This document shows positions 1 to 5,041 of a DNA stretch of 5,041 bases, one piece after another. The notes under the pieces were generated by a model. That model was not told where the DNA came from. It ran no database searches and saw only the letters and a program-made list of their open reading frames with translations. Location: contig JACQTG010000012.1 in the NCBI GenBank assembly GCA_016210895.1, forward strand, positions 1-5,041. The letters run 5' to 3'. Position 1 is the stretch's first letter. Every line of letters starts with the position of its first letter. A program made the translations under genes and the position numbers. The stretch is from Acidobacteriota bacterium (GTDB lineage: Bacteria; Acidobacteriota; Terriglobia; Acidoferrales; 2-02-FULL-67-57).

Positions 1-327
1 CTCCCCTGGCGGCGCAAAGTAGTAGTCGGTAATCCACTGCGCCAGCTTCAGCAGAGCCGGCGTCAGCAGCGGCTCGCGGTCGATTACCTCGATGACGTCT
101 CTTAGTCCGTCAGCCGGCGCGTGCTCAATCTGCGTCTCCGCATCGAGTGCCGTCACCACGCCCACCAGTTGCCGCTGGCGAAAGGGCACGCGTACCCGAG
201 CCCCCACCGAAATAAATTTCTGCAACGCCTCCGGAACGCGGTAGGTAAAGGTCGTGGGCAGAGGCACGGGCACAGCCACTTGGCAGGAGAAGCCACTGCC
301 CTGTTGGGTGGCTGTCTCGTGAGACAT
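1..327 (-). CDS. priA: Primosomal protein N' (PriA replication-restart helicase), N-terminal fragment
   Basis: PriA is a 3'-to-5' superfamily 2 DNA helicase that recognises stalled or repaired forks and reloads the replicative helicase. Only the first 109 codons are visible; the frame is still open at the left edge. They correspond to the N-terminal 3'-DNA-end-binding domain. Visible family features are the strand QVAVPVPLPTTFTYRVPE (about residues 16-33), the basic VGARVRVPFRQRQLVGVV block (about 41-58), and the closing LLKLAQWITDYYFAPPGE stretch up to residue 109, which matches the usual L-A-x-W-I/M-A-x-Y-Y-xx-P-x-G-E signature. The helicase motifs and zinc-binding cysteines would lie outside the window. 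The ATG at 327 was chosen because it sits 8 bases after the udg stop, with a weak purine-rich site (AAGAG, GAGG) before it. It gives about 15 residues more than the common PriA start, and a GTG at 279 is the alternative. Identity is confident; the start is less so. Confidence 0.93.
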   Translation of the reverse strand, partial: MSHETATQQGSGFSCQVAVPVPLPTTFTYRVPEALQKFISVGARVRVPFRQRQLVGVVTALDAETQIEHAPADGLRDVIEVIDREPLLTPALLKLAQWITDYYFAPPGE

Positions 328-335
328 CCTCGCTC

Positions 336-1169
336 TTACGCGTGCGTATCTGAGGGGCTGGCCCGTCGGCCGCTCGCCGGCAAGCCAAGAAACGTGCGAA
401 TCTTGCGCAAATCCTGCTGCACCTCGCGATTCGCATTCGGGTTGCGCAGCAGGTAGGCGGGATGGAAGGTAGCGAAGAGCTTCATCCCGCGGTAGTCGGT
501 GAACTGGCCGCGAAAACGGGTAATCGAAACATTCTTGCCCAGAAGCGTTTGCAAGGCCACGCTGCCCAAAACACAAATCAGCTTGGGCTGCAGCACGTCC
601 AGTTGCCGCGAGAGAAACTGCGAGCAGGTCTCAATTTCATCCTTCTCCGGGCTGCGGTTGCCGGGCGGGCGGCACTTGATCACGTTGCAGATGTAAACGT
701 CGCTCCGCTTGAGCCCCAGGGACTCAATCCAGTGGGTCAACAACTGCCCGGCGCGGCCGACAAACGGCAACGCCTGGCGGTCTTCTTCTTCTCCGGGTGC
801 TTCTCCCACGAATACGAGTTCTGCCTCCGGATTCCCGCTGCCGAATACGATGTGCGTGCGGTGCGGCCACAGCTTGCACCGCCGGCAATCGCCAAGGTCG
901 GCCTGAATCCGTTCGAGCGTGTCACCCGGGATCCGCCCGGGTGCTTCCCCAAACAGCGAGAGTGCCCTCGGTGCTGTCCGGTCTACGGGTGGCATTGTCG
1001 ACGATTCCGGTATGCCTTGTCCTGGAGGTGATGCCTCGATTTCCGCGACCGGTTCCTCGGGCCGAGTCACAGAACCCGGCGACTTCCGGGGACGCTGAAG
1101 CGGCGTGAACCCAAGCTCTTCGTAGTAGGCGAGACGCGCGCGCAACCGCGCTAGCAGATCGCCTTCCAT
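336..1169 (-). CDS. Family 4 [4Fe-4S] uracil-DNA glycosylase with N-terminal extension
   Basis: This enzyme removes uracil from DNA arising from cytosine deamination or dUMP misincorporation, starting base excision repair. It has 277 residues from the ATG at 1169. The catalytic domain spans about residues 84-265. Four cysteines, C95, C98, C166 and C182 (C-x2-C-x67-C-x15-C), fit the iron-sulfur cluster of thermophile-type family 4 UDGs. Motif 1 is GEAPGEEEDRQALPFVGRAG (122-141), containing the active-site Glu123 and a Phe136 expected to stack on uracil. N162 lies in NVIKCRPPGNRSP, and the closing motif is HPAYLLRNP (236-244). The first roughly 83 residues are an extension: a short helix-like segment (LLARLRARLAYYEELGF), then a Pro-rich, probably disordered linker containing ALSLF (69-73). 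Most stand-alone family 4 enzymes are about 190-230 residues, so this one is long. A TTG at 1172 extends the frame by one codon, but the ATG that overlaps the coaBC stop as TGATG is far more likely. Its place between coaBC and priA suggests co-transcription with a replication-restart gene. Confidence 0.95.
   Translation of the reverse strand: MEGDLLARLRARLAYYEELGFTPLQRPRKSPGSVTRPEEPVAEIEASPPGQGIPESSTMPPVDRTAPRALSLFGEAPGRIPGDTLERIQADLGDCRRCKLWPHRTHIVFGSGNPEAELVFVGEAPGEEEDRQALPFVGRAGQLLTHWIESLGLKRSDVYICNVIKCRPPGNRSPEKDEIETCSQFLSRQLDVLQPKLICVLGSVALQTLLGKNVSITRFRGQFTDYRGMKLFATFHPAYLLRNPNANREVQQDLRKIRTFLGLPASGRRASPSDTHA
923..943. repeat. Perfect 8-bp GC-rich inverted repeat inside udg
   Basis: CACCCGGG at 923-930 is followed by a 5-base spacer and its exact reverse complement CCCGGGTG at 936-943. 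In the minus-strand transcript this would form an 8-bp, mostly G:C stem with a 5-base loop. No U-tract follows on the transcript side, so it is not an intrinsic terminator. It encodes part of the linker just before the glycosylase domain (about residues 76-83). It may be no more than a product of GC-rich Pro/Gly/Arg codons. Confidence 0.6.
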
Positions 1170-2386
1170 CAAGCCGCACCGCGCGCCGGATGCAAACGCC
1201 GGACCTCGTCCAACAAGCGGTGGGCGACGGCGAGCTTGGTCATCTTCGGCAGCTCGATGGTTTGGCCGTCTCGTGTCAGCAAGGTGACGATGTTGGTTTC
1301 ACTGTCAAACCCCGCCCCCTCCTGGGTGACATCGTTGGCCACAATGATGTCCAGCTTTTTTGCTCGCAGCTTGGCGCGCGCATTCTTCACCATATCCTGG
1401 GTCTCAGCGGCAAACCCCACCAGCAGACGATGGTCCTTCGCCTGCGCCAACTCTCCTAGTATGTCCGCCGTGGGCTCCAAGTCCAGCCGCCACGAGGTCT
1501 GTGCGCGTCGAATTTTCTGGGCTGCAACGCGCTTAGGCTGAAAATCCTCCACTGCGGCTGCCGCCACGACAATGCTCGCCTGCGGCGCGCGTTCGAGCAC
1601 AGCTTGCCGCATCTCTTCGGTGGTGCGCACAGATGCAACTTCCACGCCGGCGGGCGGCTTGAGTGCCGTGGGCCCGCTGACCAGGATTACGCGTGCCCCG
1701 CGCCGCGCCGCTGCCTCCGCCACGGCGTAGCCCATGCGCCCGGAGGAACGATTGGTGAGATAGCGCACCGGATCGATGTCTTCACAGGTCGGCCCGGCCG
1801 TCACCAGAACCGTTTCGCCCACCAAGTCACGTTTCACCCCGAGCGTATCGAGCACGGCAGCCACGATGGTCTCCAGCTCAGCCAGCCGGCCCGGTCCGGT
1901 CATTCCGCAAGCCAGGTAGCCTGCATCGGGCTCAACGACCTTCACGCCGCGCTCACGCAAGCAGGCCACGTTGGCCTGCACCGTCGGATGCTCCCACATA
2001 TTGACGTTCATCGCCGGAGCCACGACGACAGGAGCCTTCGTGGCCAGATAGAGTGTGGTGAGGAAGTCGTCGGCTACCCCATGGGCGATCTTGCCCAGGA
2101 CGTCCGCGGTGGCCGGCGCAATCACCAGGGCGTCAATGCTCCCCGCCACGGCAATGTGCTCCACAGCACTTTCGATGTTGGCCGGCTCGGACGAAGCCCG
2201 CGAGCCAAACATCTCGGTGATGACTTTCTGACCGCTGAGCGCAGCGAAGGTCAACGGGGTGATGAACTCCTGCGCGCTCCGCGTCATCACCACCTGAACT
2301 TCGACGCCTTCCTGTTGCAGGTGCCGCACCAGCTCGGCGGCCTTATAGGCGGCAATGCAGCCGGTGACGCCCAACGCCACTTTCAT
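1169..2386 (-). CDS. coaBC: Bifunctional phosphopantothenoylcysteine decarboxylase / phosphopantothenate-cysteine ligase
   Basis: CoaBC catalyses two consecutive steps of coenzyme A synthesis in the cytoplasm: CTP-dependent joining of cysteine to 4'-phosphopantothenate (CoaB), then FMN-dependent decarboxylation to 4'-phosphopantetheine (CoaC). The 405 residues match the usual full length of about 400. The CoaC flavoprotein domain is residues 1-185: GVTGCIAAYKA (6-16) for flavin binding, catalytic H77 in EHIAVAG, the PAMNVNMW substrate-binding motif (124-131), and the flexible-flap Cys160 in ACGMTGPGR. The CoaB domain is about 190-400: VTAGPTCEDIDPVRYLTNRSSGRMG (195-219) with the acyl-cytidylate-binding Asn212, the KIRR motif with K291, and NDVTQEGAGFDSETN (351-365). 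All key residues are present, so both activities should be intact. Position 280 has Glu where AAVADF/Y is usual, a minor variation. The ATG at 2386 lies 9 bases after the rpoZ stop, with AGGG 7 bases upstream (2394-2397) running into the rpoZ TAG. Confidence 0.97.
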   Translation of the reverse strand: MKVALGVTGCIAAYKAAELVRHLQQEGVEVQVVMTRSAQEFITPLTFAALSGQKVITEMFGSRASSEPANIESAVEHIAVAGSIDALVIAPATADVLGKIAHGVADDFLTTLYLATKAPVVVAPAMNVNMWEHPTVQANVACLRERGVKVVEPDAGYLACGMTGPGRLAELETIVAAVLDTLGVKRDLVGETVLVTAGPTCEDIDPVRYLTNRSSGRMGYAVAEAAARRGARVILVSGPTALKPPAGVEVASVRTTEEMRQAVLERAPQASIVVAAAAVEDFQPKRVAAQKIRRAQTSWRLDLEPTADILGELAQAKDHRLLVGFAAETQDMVKNARAKLRAKKLDIIVANDVTQEGAGFDSETNIVTLLTRDGQTIELPKMTKLAVAHRLLDEVRRLHPARGAA

Positions 2387-2393
2387 CGCTGCG

Positions 2394-2397
2394 CCCT
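2394..2397 (-). promoter_or_regulatory. Ribosome binding site of coaBC overlapping the rpoZ stop codon
   Basis: The minus strand reads AGGG with 7 bases to the coaBC ATG at 2386. The motif shares its first bases with the TAG stop of rpoZ (2396-2398). It is a modest match but correctly spaced, and supports the annotated coaBC start. Confidence 0.55.
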
Positions 2398-2626
2398 ACT
2401 TTCCGCGCTTCCCCTTCTTCTCGCGGCCCGTCTCGCCATTCTCCTCCTCGGGCTTGGCCAGCTCATACTGCACTGCCTGGGAGAGAATTTCCTCGATAGC
2501 CACGCGCGTGGGCTTACGGTAGTGGGTTTCGGTCAGGGGTCTCGCTCCCATCTGCAGTTGGCGCGCACGCTTGGCGGCGGCGAGGACAAAGCTGAATTTG
2601 TTCTCAATACTGTCCACAGGAATCAT
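2396..2626 (-). CDS. rpoZ: DNA-directed RNA polymerase omega subunit
   Basis: Omega is the small subunit that folds around the C-terminal tail of beta-prime, aids polymerase assembly and, in proteobacteria, forms part of a ppGpp-binding site. The protein has 76 residues. It starts MIPVDSIENKFSFVLAAAKR, continues with the family hallmark AAKRARQL (17-24), then YRKPTRVAIEEI (36-47), the segment that normally reads KP-T/V-x-x-A-x-E-E-I. The tail from about residue 58 is highly charged, an acidic patch (PEEENGE) followed by a basic one (REKKGKRGK), probably disordered. The frame is open a further 40 codons upstream to 2746, but the ATG at 2626 is preferred for three reasons: it begins exactly where omega homology begins, it overlaps the gmk stop as ATGA, and it has a good ribosome binding site (GAGGTG) 8 bases before it. 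The conserved Tyr/Glu at positions 11-12 of many homologues is Phe-Ser here. Confidence 0.95.
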   Translation of the reverse strand: MIPVDSIENKFSFVLAAAKRARQLQMGARPLTETHYRKPTRVAIEEILSQAVQYELAKPEEENGETGREKKGKRGK

Positions 2627-3300
2627 GCGGGTGTCACCTCGAAGCTCTTTAGAATACCAGAAACCCGCTCTCTCTGCGCCATCCGCCGGCAACGCGCCGC
2701 CCGCTCTTCTGTCCCAGCCGGAACCTTCTCCTTGCCGTGGACACAACGCTCGCGCTGGGCGACGGCTTCGATTTCCGCACAGGCCTGCTCGCGGTCGGCG
2801 TTGATGATCACGTATTCGTACTCGTCGATCTGCCGGATCTCGTGCCGGGCGAACTCAAGCCGGCGGTCGATGGCCGCTTGCGCGTCACCGCGCGCACGCA
2901 GCCGTTGCTTGAGCTCCTCGCAGGAAGGCGGCAGAACAAAGATAAACACCGCGCCCGGTTGGTGGGACCTGACCTGGGTGGCTCCCTGAACGTCAATGTC
3001 GAGAATCAAGTCCTTGCCTTCCTGCTGCGCCCGCTCCAGGTACCGGCGATGGGTTCCATAGTAATCATCGAAGACGCAGGCGTGCTCGAGAAATTCTCCG
3101 CGCCCGATCATAGCTTCGAAGTCCGCCCGGTTCACAAAATGATATTCCCGGCCGTCTTTCTCACTCGGACGTGGAGCCCGCGTGGTATAGGAAACCGAAA
3201 AGATCATATCGGTAAACCTCGCGAGCAGATGGTGAACGATGGTGGTCTTGCCGGAACCGGATGGTCCGGACAGGACAAACAGAATCGTGTTCCGTGCCAC
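2623..3300 (-). CDS. gmk: Guanylate kinase
   Basis: Guanylate kinase phosphorylates GMP (and dGMP) to GDP with ATP, feeding GTP and (p)ppGpp pools. The protein has 225 residues. The P-loop is GPSGSGKT (12-19). The GMP-binding region has VSYTTRAPRPSEKDGREYHF (36-55), with S37, R41, R44 and Y53 at the expected places, E69 in GEFLEH, and Y81-G-T83. The ILDIDVQGA strand (99-107) contains D101 and the lid carries RLRARGDAQAAIDRRL (133-148). All core nucleotide-binding residues are present. The segment before YYGT reads DD instead of the usual GN. The family core ends near residue 185; the last roughly 40 residues (Arg/Glu-rich, two Cys) exceed the usual 190-210 length. The start is a GTG at 3300, 10 bases after the yicC stop; no ATG fits homology, and upstream signals are weak (GAAG at 5 bases, GGAG at 13 bases). 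The gene ends by a 4-base overlap with rpoZ, a frequent neighbour of gmk. Confidence 0.96.
   Translation of the reverse strand: MARNTILFVLSGPSGSGKTTIVHHLLARFTDMIFSVSYTTRAPRPSEKDGREYHFVNRADFEAMIGRGEFLEHACVFDDYYGTHRRYLERAQQEGKDLILDIDVQGATQVRSHQPGAVFIFVLPPSCEELKQRLRARGDAQAAIDRRLEFARHEIRQIDEYEYVIINADREQACAEIEAVAQRERCVHGKEKVPAGTEERAARCRRMAQRERVSGILKSFEVTPA
2635..2640 (-). promoter_or_regulatory. Ribosome binding site of rpoZ inside the gmk coding end
   Basis: The minus strand reads GAGGTG here, 8 bases before the rpoZ ATG at 2626. It is the clearest Shine-Dalgarno match in the window and decides the rpoZ start. It lies within the last codons of gmk, so ribosomes ending gmk pass directly over it. 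This fits coupled translation, while the strong site would also allow independent initiation. Confidence 0.75.
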
Positions 3301-3310
3301 CGTGGCTTCG

Positions 3311-4204
3311 CTACTCCACGTTTTGCACCTGCTCCCGCAGGCGCTCGATCTCGGCCTTCAAGGTCAAGCCGAGTTGTGTGAGCTCCAACCCGCCGGCCTC
3401 CACGCCCGGGGACTTGGCGAGCAGGGTATTGCTTTCGCGGGTCATTTCCTGCAGCAGGAAGTCGAGCTGCTTTCCGACTTCGCTCTCGCTCTCCAGCAGT
3501 TGCGTGAATTGTTCTACGTGGCTCCCGAGCCGGGCAATTTCCTCGCTCACATCGCTGCGTTCGGCCAAGTAGGCAGCCTCCTGGGCGAGACGCGTCTCAT
3601 CGAGCGGCACTTCGCCGAGCAGCTCTTGGAGACGCTCGCGCAGCCGGGCAAAACTTGCCCCCCGCACGGGCTCGGCCGCTCGGGCCACTTGCCCCGTCAA
3701 TGCACGGACTGATTGTGCGCGCGTGCGGAGCTCCTGCTCGAGTGTCTTTCCTTCCGCGGCGCGCATACGGTCCAGCTCCTCCAACGCGCGCGCCACGGCC
3801 TGCTCGATTGCACCAGCGAGCCGGGAATCCTGCGCGCCGCCTCGCGGCTCTTCCAACCGCACCACACCGGGCATCCGCATGATGGCCATCAAGTCCACCT
3901 CGGCCGCCAGGCCATGTTCCTGGCGCACGCCATTGAACAATTCCACATAGCTCCGCACGAATTCACGGTCAACCTTCAAGCTCGGGACTTGCGCGGATTC
4001 CACCTGGACATTCACGTCCACGTGCCCGCGGCGCACCTGCTTGCGCACCCAGCCGCGAATCTTCGCCTCCAGCGGCTCCACCTCTGACCCGAGACGCAGA
4101 TGCAGATCCAGGAAACGGTGGTTCACTGTCTTGAGGGTCACGCGCACCGTGTAGGGTGGTTCCTCGTGTTCGATCTGAGCGTATCCGGTCATACTGCGGA
4201 GCAT
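3311..4204 (-). CDS. yicC: YicC/YloC-family endoribonuclease
   Basis: Members of this family (E. coli YicC, Bacillus YloC) are oligomeric endoribonucleases; E. coli YicC promotes decay of the small RNA RyhB. The substrate here is unknown. The 297 residues are the usual full length. The N-terminal YicC domain starts with the diagnostic MLRSMTGYAQ and continues with LKTVNHRFLDLHLRL (24-38) and VRRGHVDVNVQVE (57-69). A long Glu/Arg-rich central helical region follows (about 125-200), likely coiled coil. The C-terminal domain (formerly DUF1732) has LDETRLAQEAAYLAERSDVSEE (201-222), RLGSHVEQF (225-233) and the family signature GKQLDFLLQEMTRESNTLLAKS (244-265). The common GRKLDFL is GKQLDFL here. 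The ATG at 4204 reproduces the standard M-x-x-SMTG start, 3 bases after the exporter stop. Its ribosome site is weak (GGGAG about 12 bases upstream), consistent with translational coupling. Adjacency to gmk is widespread in bacteria; the remA gene found between them in Bacillus is absent. Confidence 0.95.
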   Translation of the reverse strand: MLRSMTGYAQIEHEEPPYTVRVTLKTVNHRFLDLHLRLGSEVEPLEAKIRGWVRKQVRRGHVDVNVQVESAQVPSLKVDREFVRSYVELFNGVRQEHGLAAEVDLMAIMRMPGVVRLEEPRGGAQDSRLAGAIEQAVARALEELDRMRAAEGKTLEQELRTRAQSVRALTGQVARAAEPVRGASFARLRERLQELLGEVPLDETRLAQEAAYLAERSDVSEEIARLGSHVEQFTQLLESESEVGKQLDFLLQEMTRESNTLLAKSPGVEAGGLELTQLGLTLKAEIERLREQVQNVE

Positions 4205-4207
4205 GGG

Positions 4208-5041
4208 CTATACCGGCTCCCGGGCGCGCAGCGACTCCGGCGCGTCGAGGTCGACAAACTGGATATCGTAGAGTCGCTGGTAGATACCGCCCCGCCGCAG
4301 CAGCTCCTGGTGTGTTCCGGTCTCGCGGATGCGGCCGTCTTCGAGCACGACGATCTGGTCGGCCCGGCGGATGGTCGAGAGGCGATGGGCGATGACAAAG
4401 GTCGTGCGGCCGCGCATCAGGTTTTCCAGTGCGCGTTGCACCAAGCGTTCGGCTTCCGTGTCGAGTTCCGAGGTGGCTTCGTCGAGAATCAGGATGGGCG
4501 CATCCTTCAGCAGTGCCCGGGCAATGGCCAGCCGTTGGCGTTGTCCGCCCGAGAGCCGCACGCCGCGCTCGCCGATCACGGTGTCATAGCCCTGCGGCAA
4601 CCGCTCGATGAACTCGTGGGCCAGCGCCGCGCGCGCCGCTGCCAGCACGCGCTCGCGCGCTGTCTCTTGGCGCCCGTAGCAGATGTTGTTCCACACGGTG
4701 TCGTTGAACAGAATCGTTTCCTGGGTGACAATGCCGATCTGCGTGCGCAAAGAAGCCAGCGCCACATCGCGGATATCAAGCCCGTCAATCAAGATGCGCC
4801 CCGCCGTGACATCGAAGAAGCGCGGCAGCAGGTTCACCAACGTGCTCTTGCCTGCCCCGCTTGAGCCCACAATCGCTACCACCTCCCCCGCACGCGCCGC
4901 GAGCGTTATCCCCTTCAGCAGCGGCGCATGCCCCTCGTAGGCGAAGTGCACGTCCTCGAACTCAATCCGCTCGCGCACCGGCGGCAGCGCCCGCGCGCCC
5001 GGGCGTTCGGGAACGCGCTCCCGGCGATCGAGTAACTCGAA
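4208..5041 (-). CDS. MsbA-like ABC exporter, C-terminal nucleotide-binding domain (partial)
   Basis: This is the ATP-binding half of a fused membrane-plus-ATPase exporter of the type that flips lipid A precursors, lipids or drugs across the inner membrane. 277 residues are visible; the frame is open at the right edge and the six-helix membrane domain would lie beyond it. The fragment opens with FELLD, typical of the linker joining the transmembrane domain to the ATPase. It then shows IEFEDVHFAYEG with the A-loop Tyr, Walker A GSSGAGKST (59-67), the Q-loop TQE (Q107), the ABC signature RLSGGQRQRLAIARALL (162-178), Walker B ILILDE (183-188), the D-loop SELD and the switch His219 in IAHRLSTI. 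All catalytic residues are intact. The D-loop SELD and the LFNDTVWNNICYG segment favour the MsbA/lipid-exporter branch, but the substrate cannot be decided from this domain alone. It is the most upstream gene seen, 3 bases ahead of yicC. The GTG at 4978 is internal, not a start. Confidence 0.92.
   Translation of the reverse strand, partial: FELLDRRERVPERPGARALPPVRERIEFEDVHFAYEGHAPLLKGITLAARAGEVVAIVGSSGAGKSTLVNLLPRFFDVTAGRILIDGLDIRDVALASLRTQIGIVTQETILFNDTVWNNICYGRQETARERVLAAARAALAHEFIERLPQGYDTVIGERGVRLSGGQRQRLAIARALLKDAPILILDEATSELDTEAERLVQRALENLMRGRTTFVIAHRLSTIRRADQIVVLEDGRIRETGTHQELLRRGGIYQRLYDIQFVDLDAPESLRAREPV

Noticed and set aside
121..456. A plus-strand open frame and an overlapping minus-strand frame (125-436) spanning the udg/priA junction
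   Set aside because: Both conflict with the PriA N-terminal domain encoded at 1-327 on the minus strand and with the udg C-terminus; neither has domain support.
462..1031. A 189-codon plus-strand open frame opposite udg
   Set aside because: Antisense shadow of a gene with intact catalytic motifs and iron-sulfur cysteines.
1604..2989. A 461-codon open frame on the plus strand, antisense to coaBC, rpoZ and part of gmk
   Set aside because: Its protein is rich in His/Arg/Gly with no recognisable domain, and it lies opposite three well-supported genes. Long antisense frames are expected in GC-rich coding DNA, so I treat it as a shadow.
2737..3381. A 214-codon plus-strand open frame opposite gmk
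   Set aside because: Composition follows the antisense of gmk codons; no start signal or domain is evident.
4205..4207. Possible promoter or terminator in the gaps between genes
   Set aside because: The largest gap in the window is about 10 bases, too short for either, and no U-tract hairpin was found at any gene end.
4100..4864. A 254-codon plus-strand open frame opposite the ABC ATPase domain
   Set aside because: No family signature, and it mirrors an intact set of ATPase motifs on the other strand.
4980..5020. Alternating GC-rich run near the right edge that looks like a repeat or site
   Set aside because: It translates as the Arg/Pro/Ala-rich linker between the exporter's membrane and ATPase domains; ordinary low-complexity coding sequence.
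1..5041. Mobile element, CRISPR array, tRNA, toxin-antitoxin or defence genes
   Set aside because: The window is almost entirely covered by seven conserved housekeeping genes; no direct repeats, transposase motifs or RNA gene signatures were seen.

Overview
The window is a compact, one-directional housekeeping gene cluster from a GC-rich bacterium (about 60% G+C by eye). All seven genes lie on the minus strand, so transcription runs from position 5041 towards 1. In that order they are: the C-terminal ATP-binding half of an MsbA-like lipid/multidrug ABC exporter (cut by the right edge), a YicC/YloC-family endoribonuclease, guanylate kinase (gmk), RNA polymerase omega subunit (rpoZ), the bifunctional coenzyme A biosynthesis protein CoaBC, a family 4 [4Fe-4S] uracil-DNA glycosylase, and the N-terminus of the primosomal helicase PriA (cut by the left edge).

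Packing is extremely tight. Gaps between genes are 3, 10, 9 and 8 bases, and two junctions overlap (ATGA at gmk/rpoZ, TGATG at coaBC/udg). No gap could hold a promoter and no terminator is visible. The whole block is therefore most likely one polycistronic message with translational coupling, whose promoter lies beyond the right edge.

The core order yicC-gmk-rpoZ-coaBC-priA is an old, widely shared bacterial neighbourhood; Bacillus has the equivalent yloC-(remA)-gmk-rpoZ-coaBC-priA. An MsbA-like exporter upstream suggests a Gram-negative envelope. Together with the family 4 glycosylase between coaBC and priA, this best recalls Acidobacteriota as I know them. That assignment is an inference from context, not proven by the sequence. 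The genes link nucleotide supply (Gmk), transcription (omega), RNA turnover (YicC), cofactor synthesis (CoaBC) and DNA repair and replication restart (UDG, PriA).

I found no previously undescribed system. The most interesting detail is a possible sliding-clamp-binding pentapeptide (ALSLF) in the Pro-rich N-terminal extension of the glycosylase. Lesser points are a C-terminally extended guanylate kinase whose end carries the rpoZ ribosome binding site, a perfect 8-bp GC hairpin inside udg, and two start sites where the longest open frame would give the wrong protein.
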